Assembly: GCF_014284275.1 (NCBI RefSeq)
Contig: NZ_JACOFU010000002.1
Location: 604,623 to 668,622 of the forward strand
Length of the DNA: 64,000 bases
DNA from: Affinundibacterium amnicola
GTDB lineage: Bacteria > Pseudomonadota > Gammaproteobacteria > Burkholderiales > Burkholderiaceae_D
Reading direction: 5' to 3'
Numbering within the stretch: position 1 is the stretch's first letter; every line of letters begins with the position of its first letter. Under the pieces are notes generated by a model, which did no database searches, was not told the DNA's origin, and saw only the letters and a list, made by a program, of their open reading frames with translations. Position numbers and translations under genes: made by a program. Below are positions 57,471 through 64,000 of this stretch, in pieces.

Positions 57471-57880
57471 CGAATCTCCCGAACCAGCAAATTCATCTCA
57501 TTCGACTTCACGAGCCCTTCAATTTCATCACCTATTTTCAATTCTAAATTAAGTGCCGAGCGAGTCGTGATGACTGCACTTATTGGATGAACATCATCAA
57601 GCTGAAACATCACACGCGTTAATATCTTTCCAAACTCAAGGCTGACAATTTTTCCGGGCAAACGATTACGCAAACTAATTTTTCCCTGCAGATTTTTTGC
57701 AATCGATACTTCCATTTCGTTAAACGATAACTCGACATGTTGATTTAAGTTCCAAGATAAAAAATCCTCTTGCGCGCCCAACAAACTAGCGCACAACGTC
57801 CGTTGTCCGACCTGAACTTCGATCAATGCGATACTTCCTTCGGCTAGTACGCTAACAATATTTCCTGGTAATTTATTCAC
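57467..57880 (-). CDS. Molybdate/tungstate-binding Mop-type di-TOBE protein
   Basis: 137 aa made of two TOBE/Mop domains (1-68 and 69-137), each starting with LPGNIVSV or LPGKIVSL. Such molbindins store or buffer molybdate or tungstate as oligomers in the cytoplasm. It sits between modA and modB with 4-base overlaps on both sides, so it is made with the importer. There is no DNA-binding domain, so it is not ModE. Role in storage inferred. Confidence 0.88.
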   Translation of the reverse strand: MNKLPGNIVSVLAEGSIALIEVQVGQRTLCASLLGAQEDFLSWNLNQHVELSFNEMEVSIAKNLQGKISLRNRLPGKIVSLEFGKILTRVMFQLDDVHPISAVITTRSALNLELKIGDEIEGLVKSNEMNLLVREIR

Positions 57881-58710
57881 GGTACGGTGTATCCATTTTT
57901 TTGCAAAATTTCTTTCGCCTTTACTGTCGACAAAAACTCATAAAATTGTTTTGACACATTTCCAGCCTTCTCTCTTCCATGTCTCAAAACAATCACACCT
58001 TGCGCAATTGGTGTATAGCTTTCTTTTGGCAATTCTAACCAGACGCCTTTTCCTTGCATTTCAGAAGACAGCACAACCGACTTTGCAGTAAAACCAAGAT
58101 CAACCAAGCCTGAATAAATATACTGATTTACTTGCGAAATACTCTCTGCATAAACTAAGCGAGGAGCGGCTATAGAATCTAACTTAAAGTGTTTTAAAGT
58201 CTTCAATGCCTCTCGTCCGTATGGTGCGGTCTTAGGATTAGCAATTGCGATTTTTTGTGTTTTCGAATCTTGTATGATCGCTTGCCACCCTCTTAAATCT
58301 TTGAACTTATTACTCCACAACACGATCGCGCCGTAGGCATATATTTTCGGTGGCACGTCGCTAAATCCTTCATGAAACAAAACAGTTGGATAATCCATAT
58401 CCGCCGACATAAAAACATCAAACGGTGCGCCATTTTTAATTTGATTGACGAACTTACCAGACGAATTAAACACGCCTTTCAGATCATGACCTGATTGTTT
58501 CTTAAACTCGCCCTTTAATTCCTCAAACGCAAATTGCATATTTGCGGCAACCGCGACATGAACTGAGTCAGCCTTTGTAATCAGCGGTAAGGATAGTCCA
58601 AGCAACACCAAAGTCACACTTACAAAGACACGAAAAAACTGTTGACTGATTGACTCTATTTGCATTTTTTGACCAAACATCATATTAAAAAGACCAATTA
58701 TTATTTTCAC
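57877..58710 (-). CDS. modA: Molybdate ABC transporter substrate-binding protein
   Basis: About 277 aa. Signal peptide with helix FFRVFVSVTLVLLGLSL and a cut near TKA|DS (about 47-48). The mature N-terminus VHVAVAANMQFAFEEL and later GAPFDVFMSADMDY match ModA. It captures molybdate in the periplasm. Start is uncertain: a GTG at 58710 is used, with ATGs at 58683 and 58665 as alternatives. First gene of the mod operon. Confidence 0.93.
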   Translation of the reverse strand: MKIIIGLFNMMFGQKMQIESISQQFFRVFVSVTLVLLGLSLPLITKADSVHVAVAANMQFAFEELKGEFKKQSGHDLKGVFNSSGKFVNQIKNGAPFDVFMSADMDYPTVLFHEGFSDVPPKIYAYGAIVLWSNKFKDLRGWQAIIQDSKTQKIAIANPKTAPYGREALKTLKHFKLDSIAAPRLVYAESISQVNQYIYSGLVDLGFTAKSVVLSSEMQGKGVWLELPKESYTPIAQGVIVLRHGREKAGNVSKQFYEFLSTVKAKEILQKNGYTVP

Positions 58711-59151
58711 CGATTTTTCCGCTGCCAGTATAGGCGACGATATTACAAACTAAATTATCAAATCAAAAATGATTTTTTTAAGCCCATTTGAACTACATCA
58801 AGTTTTAGATGCATCAACCATCAATATGCTGTATAGTCTCGTTTTTGCACTGCAATATAAATTGTGCTTTGCAAGTTAAATAGTAAGAAATGTTGTAAGT
58901 AATAGGTAGCACCGTAGCCCTTGCGTATCGTGAATTACTGATACCGCAATGTAAAGCCCTCCCGCCCTGTATGTCTGGTTTCACACATAGACATCGTCCC
59001 GGCGCAAAGCTTTTGTGCCGAAATTTCATCGTATTCCTGATTTGTACCGTTTTCCGGTACTGGTTTTCTTTGTTCATTTCGATTGGTTGACGCTGCTTTT
59101 TTGCGCGCTTGGTTTTTGCCCTGCGCAGATTAATAACGGAAGAAGAACACA
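58711..59151 (+). promoter_or_regulatory. Long structured 5' leader of the DEAD-box helicase gene
   Basis: A 440-base gap without a gene between divergent modA and the helicase gene. In the half nearest the helicase it has GGCGCAAA / TTTGTGCC at 59001-59019 (8 bp, one G-U) and GTACCG / CGGTAC at 59044-59060 (perfect 6 bp). Such leaders occur in cold-inducible RNA helicase genes; regulation here is inferred. Confidence 0.45.
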
Positions 59152-60585
59152 ATGACTTTTGAAACACTAGGCCTCCACACGTCCATCCTGCGCGCGATCG
59201 CTGATACTGGCTACACCACGCCAACAGCGGTACAAGAACAAGCAGTTCCTGCTGCGATTGCTGGACGAGACTTATTGGTATCCTCACAAACTGGCTCAGG
59301 CAAAACTGCTGCATTCATGTTGCCAGCTTTACATAAATTTGCAGCCGCCGCTGACGATTTGACTGTCGCAGCTGGCAAAACACCAAATCAAGAACGCCAG
59401 GCAGCTCGTGCTCGTGGCGATCGCCCACGTTTTCAAGCAGCAAAGCCAAAGATGTTGGTATTGACACCAACTCGTGAATTGGCTTTGCAAGTAACCACAG
59501 CAACAGACAAATACAGCGCTTACTCACGTCGCGTCAAAGCAGTCTCAATTTTGGGCGGCATGCCTTACCCAAAACAAATGCAACTTTTGTCCCGTAACCC
59601 AGAAATCTTGGTGGCGACACCAGGCCGTTTGATCGATCACATGGAATCTGGCAAGATTGATTTCTCAGAATTAGAGATTTTAGTGTTGGACGAAGCAGAT
59701 CGTATGTTGGATATGGGTTTTATCGATGATATCGAAAAAATCGTTGCAGCAACGCCAGAAACACGTCAAACCATGTTGTTCTCTGCCACGTTGGATGGCG
59801 TAGTTGGTAGTATGGCGCGTCGCATTACCAAAGACCCAATGATTATTCAAATCGCTGGTTCTGCGACTAAGCATGAAAATATTCAACAAAAAGTCCATTT
59901 CGTTGATGACTTATCCCACAAAAATCGTTTGCTCGATCATTTGTTGCGCGATGAATCTTTGGATCAAGCCGTCGTATTTACGGCGACAAAACGTGATGCG
60001 GACACGATTGCAGATCGTTTGAACATTGCTGGTTTCGCAGCGGCCGCTTTGCATGGCGACATGCATCAAGGCGCACGTAACCGTACTTTGGATTCTTTGC
60101 GTCGCGGTCAAGTTCGCGTTTTGGTAGCAACGGATGTCGCTGCACGCGGTATCGACGTGCCTGGCATTACCCACGTATTCAACTACGATTTGCCTAAATT
60201 CCCAGAAGACTATGTACACCGTATCGGTCGTACTGGTCGCGCTGGTCGTAAAGGCTTGGCAGTATCCTTGGTCAATCATGCTGAAAGCATGAACGTGAAA
60301 CGCATCGAACGTTTTACAAAGCAATTGATCCCTGTCGATGTGATCGAAGGTTTTGAACCTAAGAAATCTGCCATGGCAGCCCGCGCACCAGCACGCAAAG
60401 CAAGCGGTTGGAAACCAGGTGACAAGCGCACGACAGGCAATAGTTTTGGTAACAGCAGCAAGCCAGGCCAACGTAGTTTCAGCAAACCAAATGCGGCGCC
60501 ACGCAGTGAAGGTGGTGGTTTCGGTGGTGGTGCTGCCAAATCACGTTTTGGCGATGCAAGTCGTCGTTCATTTGGTGATCGTTAA
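59152..60585 (+). CDS. DEAD-box ATP-dependent RNA helicase (RhlE-like)
   Basis: 477 aa. Q motif (FETLGLHTSILRAI), motif I SSQTGSGKTAAF, DEAD box LDEADRMLDMGF, SAT, and C-terminal motifs VLVATDVAARGIDVPG and HRIGRTGRAG. The last 90 residues are Lys/Arg/Gly/Ser-rich, as in RhlE-type proteins of Burkholderiales, and should bind RNA. It likely acts in RNA turnover and ribosome assembly, especially in the cold. Followed by a terminator. Confidence 0.93.
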   Translation: MTFETLGLHTSILRAIADTGYTTPTAVQEQAVPAAIAGRDLLVSSQTGSGKTAAFMLPALHKFAAAADDLTVAAGKTPNQERQAARARGDRPRFQAAKPKMLVLTPTRELALQVTTATDKYSAYSRRVKAVSILGGMPYPKQMQLLSRNPEILVATPGRLIDHMESGKIDFSELEILVLDEADRMLDMGFIDDIEKIVAATPETRQTMLFSATLDGVVGSMARRITKDPMIIQIAGSATKHENIQQKVHFVDDLSHKNRLLDHLLRDESLDQAVVFTATKRDADTIADRLNIAGFAAAALHGDMHQGARNRTLDSLRRGQVRVLVATDVAARGIDVPGITHVFNYDLPKFPEDYVHRIGRTGRAGRKGLAVSLVNHAESMNVKRIERFTKQLIPVDVIEGFEPKKSAMAARAPARKASGWKPGDKRTTGNSFGNSSKPGQRSFSKPNAAPRSEGGGFGGGAAKSRFGDASRRSFGDR

Positions 60586-60661
60586 TCAAATTAGTTGAAT
60601 TGGCAAAATTAGGCAAATTCAATCAATTGAGCATCAAGCGACATTTGAATTGAGCACAATC

Positions 60662-60692
60662 AAAAGCGATCTCTTAGAGGTCGCTTTTTTTA
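60662..60692 (+). terminator. Rho-independent terminator of the helicase gene
   Basis: AAAGCGA..CTC / GAG..TCGCTTT stem with a short loop, then TTTT, 77 bases after the stop. Confidence 0.85.
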
Positions 60693-60788
60693 TGTCCATC
60701 AATTCTCTGCTAGTATTTTTAACTTTGCGCACTGCTCTCCCCTATAATCGATACTCCAATCAACATTGCATATCTCCAAAACAAAGAC

Positions 60789-61832
60789 ATGAACACAGAA
60801 CCGATACGTCTTACTTCATTTTCACATGGTGGCGGTTGCGGCTGCAAAATTGCGCCTGGCGTTTTGGCCGAGATTTTAAAGAAATCGAGCGGCTTTCCCG
60901 TGCCTGCTGCGCTCATGGTTGGCATAGAAACCTCCGATGACGCTGCCGTTTATCAACTCAATGATGAGCAAGCGTTAATCGCGACTACAGATTTTTTCAT
61001 GCCGATCGTCGATGACCCCTACGATTTTGGAAGAATTGCAGCAACCAATGCAATCTCCGATGTGTATGCGATGGGCGGCACCCCTATCATGGCCTTAGCC
61101 TTGGTTGGTATGCCAATCAATCAAATTCCTTTGGATGTCATAGGTAAAATCATCGAAGGTGGTGAAAGTATTTGTCGCGAAGCTGGAATCCCGATTGCAG
61201 GCGGGCATAGTATTGATTCAGTAGAGCCTATTTATGGCTTAGTCGTCATGGGCTTAATTCATCCGTCCAAAGTCAAACGCAATTCTGGTGCACGCATCGG
61301 AGATAAATTAATTCTGGGCAAACCATTGGGTGTCGGTATACTTTCTGCAGCACTAAAAAAACAAAAATTAGATACCGCTGGTTATGCAAGCATGATCGCC
61401 AACACGACAAAATTAAATAAGCCAGGACAGGCACTCGCACAACTAGATGGTGTACATGCAATGACAGATGTCACTGGATTTGGGCTGCTTGGGCATTTGT
61501 TAGAAATCTGTCGAGGCGCACAGGTGACCGCAAAAATCACTGTGGCAGATATTCCATTCTTAGCACAGGTCAAAGAACTTGCCGCAGCGGGTTGCATCAC
61601 CGGTGCTTCAGCTAGAAACTTTGCCGCATATGGCCATGAGGTCGTACTCAACACTACCGACAGCATTACGCAAGCATTATTGAGCGATCCACAAACGTCG
61701 GGCGGATTATTAATCACATGCGCTGAGGAATCGGTTGAACATGTTCTGGCATTATTTCACAAGAATGATTTTCCAGACGCTGCGGTAATCGGTGAAATTG
61801 TCACTGGTTCCGCGCAAATTGAACTGCTCTAA
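60789..61832 (+). CDS. selD: Selenide, water dikinase (selenophosphate synthase)
   Basis: 347 aa. The catalytic Cys17 and Lys20 are in HGGGCGCK; Cys, not selenocysteine, so no in-frame UGA. A typical SelD fold with DDAAVYQ and TDVTGFGLLGH. Makes selenophosphate for Sec or selenouridine. No selA, selB or mnmH gene lies in this window, so its use is not shown here. It is 64 bases before tal. Confidence 0.95.
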   Translation: MNTEPIRLTSFSHGGGCGCKIAPGVLAEILKKSSGFPVPAALMVGIETSDDAAVYQLNDEQALIATTDFFMPIVDDPYDFGRIAATNAISDVYAMGGTPIMALALVGMPINQIPLDVIGKIIEGGESICREAGIPIAGGHSIDSVEPIYGLVVMGLIHPSKVKRNSGARIGDKLILGKPLGVGILSAALKKQKLDTAGYASMIANTTKLNKPGQALAQLDGVHAMTDVTGFGLLGHLLEICRGAQVTAKITVADIPFLAQVKELAAAGCITGASARNFAAYGHEVVLNTTDSITQALLSDPQTSGGLLITCAEESVEHVLALFHKNDFPDAAVIGEIVTGSAQIELL

Positions 61833-61896
61833 TCTATGTCTTAAAACTAAATCAAATCTACATTGAAACTTATTTAAAACTTATTGAAGACCTATC

Positions 61897-62832
61897 ATGA
61901 ATCAACTTGAACAGCTAAAACAATTTACTACCGTCGTTGCAGACACTGGTGATTTTCAATCCATGCAAGCCTACACACCACGCGATGCGACAACGAATCC
62001 CTCTTTAATTTTAAAAGCTGTGCAAAAAGCTGAATACCAACCATTGCTGGCGCAAGCGGTCGCACAGAATGCGGGTAAGTCAAGTGATGAAATAATTGAT
62101 CAGTTGTTGATTAGCTTTGGCATCAAAATTTTAGAGATCGTACCAGGACGTGTGTCAACTGAGACGGATGCGCGCTTATCGTTTGACACCGAGGCAACCG
62201 TCGCAAAAGGACGTCAATTAATTGCGTTATATGAAGCCGCTGGCATTTCCCGTGAACGCATTTTGATTAAGATCGCATCCACTTGGGAAGGAATACGTGC
62301 TGCAGAAATTCTAGAAAAAGAAGGCATCCGTTGCAATATGACCTTGCTGTTTAGTTTGGCACAAGCTGCCGCTTGTGCAGAAGCAGGGGCACAACTGATC
62401 TCACCGTTTGTTGGTCGCATTTATGACTGGTTTAAAAAGCAAACTGGGCAAGAAATTTTCGGCGCAGATGATCCAGGTGTTTTGTCGGTAAAACGTATCT
62501 ACAATTACTATCGCAAGTTTGACTATAAGACTGAAATTATGGGTGCGAGCTTCCGTAACACTTCACAAATTTTGGAATTGGCAGGCTGTGATTTGTTAAC
62601 GATCAGTCCTGATCTATTGCAAAAACTCAGTGATAGCGACACAAAAATTTCATCAAAATTGAATCCAGAAACAGCCAAATTATCCAATCTCGAAAAAATC
62701 GAAATAACGGAAAAATCCTTCCGTTTCTTACTCAACGAAGATGCAATGGCAACTGAGAAATTATCGGAAGGCATACGTCTTTTTTGCGCAGACACCATCA
62801 AGCTCGAAGCTTTAATTGCAGGAATGCGTTAA
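61897..62832 (+). CDS. tal: Transaldolase
   Basis: 311 aa, TalB type. The Schiff-base Lys125 lies in [11 protein letters not shown], with Asp16 in VVADTGDF and the TTNPSLIL motif. Transfers dihydroxyacetone units in the pentose phosphate pathway. Probably transcribed with selD, 64 bases upstream. Confidence 0.97.
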   Translation: MNQLEQLKQFTTVVADTGDFQSMQAYTPRDATTNPSLILKAVQKAEYQPLLAQAVAQNAGKSSDEIIDQLLISFGIKILEIVPGRVSTETDARLSFDTEATVAKGRQLIALYEAAGISRERILIKIASTWEGIRAAEILEKEGIRCNMTLLFSLAQAAACAEAGAQLISPFVGRIYDWFKKQTGQEIFGADDPGVLSVKRIYNYYRKFDYKTEIMGASFRNTSQILELAGCDLLTISPDLLQKLSDSDTKISSKLNPETAKLSNLEKIEITEKSFRFLLNEDAMATEKLSEGIRLFCADTIKLEALIAGMR

Positions 62833-62853
62833 CGGGGAACAGGTATCAATTAG

Positions 62854-62892
62854 CTGAATTTGATCATTCCATTATTGGATCATCGAATTCAG
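62854..62892. repeat. Inverted repeat between tal and rnhA
   Basis: CTGAATT..GATC pairs with GATC..GAATTCAG. No T-run on either strand, so a standard terminator is unlikely; it lies between convergent genes. Confidence 0.45.
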
Positions 62893-62945
62893 CTTCTTAT
62901 GAGAATCATCATTTGAATTATAAGTGCCACATTAAAACCTGCCAC

Positions 62946-63380
62946 TTACAGCATCGATTCCACACCCAAATTCGCCAGTTGATCTGCGCGTTCATTGCCC
63001 AAATTACCGGTATGTCCACGTACCCAAATCCAGTCAATCTTGTGTATTTGACGAGCTTGGTCTAATTGCTGCCACAAATCGACATTTTTTACTGGCGCTT
63101 TCGACGCAGTTTTCCATCCTTTTGCTTTCCAACCATCGATCCATTCAGTGATGCCTTTCAAAACATACTGACTATCTGTGTATAGTGCAATTTCACAAGG
63201 TCGCTTTAACGCTTGCAGTGCTTGGATAACCGCCATCAATTCCATACGATTATTGGTAGTCTCTAGCTCGCCACCAAATAATTCTTTTTCTCGACTTCCT
63301 GCAATGAGTATTGCCCCCCATCCACCGACACCTGGATTTCCTTTACATGCACCGTCTGTATAAATCTTAATTTTGTCCAT
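62946..63380 (-). CDS. rnhA: Ribonuclease HI
   Basis: 144 aa from the ATG at 63380 ([17 protein letters not shown]). Catalytic residues Asp9, Glu47, Asp69 and the C-terminal [12 protein letters not shown]sp are all present. It removes RNA from RNA-DNA hybrids. The start overlaps the end of the methyltransferase gene by 14 bases, so both are coupled. In related bacteria dnaQ often follows; here tal is the convergent neighbour. Confidence 0.97.
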   Translation of the reverse strand: MDKIKIYTDGACKGNPGVGGWGAILIAGSREKELFGGELETTNNRMELMAVIQALQALKRPCEIALYTDSQYVLKGITEWIDGWKAKGWKTASKAPVKNVDLWQQLDQARQIHKIDWIWVRGHTGNLGNERADQLANLGVESML

Positions 63381-64000
63381 GTTCTCTAATCTTGTTTGCG
63401 ACTGGTACTGCATGCGCTTGCCGTACGTTTTTCTGTTTTAATGCTGGCCCAACCAAATGCATTCCCCTTACCCGCTTTATCGCTTCTATCATGTAAACCG
63501 CACCAAATCGTGGCCACCAACGACTGCCAAGACTTTCCATCATTCCTGAATTCTGCAGCCACTGAGCATTATCAACTGGAAGTGCATAGCAACCAAAACG
63601 TGTCTGACTCACTTCCATACTGAGCAACTTTAACCAATCTTTCAATCGGTGAGGGCTAATGAACTCGCCGTCTTCAGGCAAAAAATGTTGGCCTGCGACA
63701 CGCCCGAAAAATTGTCTCCCACCCCATAAACTAACGCGGTTAAGACCACTAATAATTAAGCGACCTTCTGGAATCAAAATTCTATCGACTTCGCGCAAAA
63801 CCTGATGTGGCTCGCTGGCAAATTCCAATACATGTGGCAAGATAATTAAATCAATACTTTGCGATGCAAATGGCAATTCGGCAAAATCATGTAACAGTAC
63901 AACCTGTTGTGCCAACTTCGTTTCTTTCGATGAAAACTGACTGGCACTTTGCCATTGATGTGGCATACGGCTAGCCGCAAGCGCAGGAAGCTGGGGCAAA
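63367..64000 (-). CDS. Class I SAM-dependent methyltransferase (5'-truncated at window edge)
   Basis: The last 210 or so residues of a protein whose N-terminus is beyond the right edge; no true start is in the window. Motifs such as [19 protein letters not shown] and [19 protein letters not shown] are of the Methyltransf_11 type. The SAM-binding GxGxG loop lies outside the window. It precedes rnhA, the usual Burkholderiales arrangement. Substrate unknown. Confidence 0.8.
   Translation of the reverse strand, partial: LPQLPALAASRMPHQWQSASQFSSKETKLAQQVVLLHDFAELPFASQSIDLIILPHVLEFASEPHQVLREVDRILIPEGRLIISGLNRVSLWGGRQFFGRVAGQHFLPEDGEFISPHRLKDWLKLLSMEVSQTRFGCYALPVDNAQWLQNSGMMESLGSRWWPRFGAVYMIEAIKRVRGMHLVGPALKQKNVRQAHAVPVANKIREHGQN

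Noticed and set aside
58711..58810. ModE box upstream of modA
   Set aside because: I looked for a symmetric TATA-type ModE site and saw none of adequate quality.
60789..61832. SelD as a selenoprotein
   Set aside because: Position 17 is an ordinary Cys codon; there is no in-frame UGA.

Overview
The window looks like a chromosomal segment of a betaproteobacterium of the order Burkholderiales. The Oxalobacteraceae and Undibacterium-like genera are the best fit. This is inferred from gene order (hemC-hemD-hemX-hemY; exbB-exbD-lpxK-Trm112-kdsB-adk; SAM methyltransferase-rnhA), from protein character (HemX/HemY, K+-independent H+-PPase, Fe-SOD) and from moderate GC. I could not run a database search. 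Nearly all of it is housekeeping or envelope chromosome. I see no phage, insertion sequence, CRISPR array, tRNA or rRNA.

Layout. 0-6.4 kb: the 3' end of a GNAT/DUF482 acyltransferase gene, a membrane-anchored Ser/Thr kinase, and a reverse-strand tripartite MacAB-like exporter with two permeases. 6.8-11.7 kb: ppa and the hemCDXY heme operon. 12.1-17.5 kb: trpS, a YcaQ-type DNA glycosylase gene, fkpB-ispH, radC and rpmB-rpmG. 17.8-25.7 kb: a fatty-acid desaturase, an MscS channel, rsmB, purN, a barstar/secreted RNase pair, a patatin-like lipase and a short-chain dehydrogenase behind a LiuR-like operator. 25.9-32.3 kb: hppA, adk, kdsB, a Trm112-like gene, lpxK, exbD and exbB. 32.3-33.2 kb: an AT-rich gap with a cluster of DnaA-box-like motifs. 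33.2-39.8 kb: xseA, sodB, an M28 peptidase, a NatAB-like ABC exporter and a DUF808 protein. 40.1-49.9 kb: an S9 peptidase, a DUF2799-repeat lipoprotein, an ABC exporter, a YtcJ-like amidohydrolase and an MltD-like lytic transglycosylase. 50-54 kb: a tonB-exbB-exbD-exbD cluster plus a TPR protein. 55-64 kb: fabI, modA-mop-modB-modC, a DEAD-box helicase with a long structured leader, selD, tal, rnhA and a truncated methyltransferase gene.

How the genes work together. Several blocks serve the envelope and membrane lipids: lpxK/kdsB for lipid A and Kdo, fabI and the desaturase for fatty acids, two proton-driven ExbB/ExbD sets, an MscS channel, MltD and several exporters. A membrane H+-PPase and a soluble PPase are both encoded, so pyrophosphate is handled by two routes. 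The molybdate importer, selD and heme genes supply cofactors.

The least ordinary signals lie between genes: (i) about eight DnaA-box-like 9-mers in one orientation, with two 38-bp near-identical repeats, between exbB and xseA; (ii) two copies of a palindromic repeat whose central hairpin shows compensatory changes, one of which supplies the stop codon of the secreted RNase gene; (iii) a CTCTGCG-type palindrome between trpS and the ycaQ-like gene; (iv) palindromic operator candidates, one of them LiuR-like. No clearly new multi-gene system is visible.
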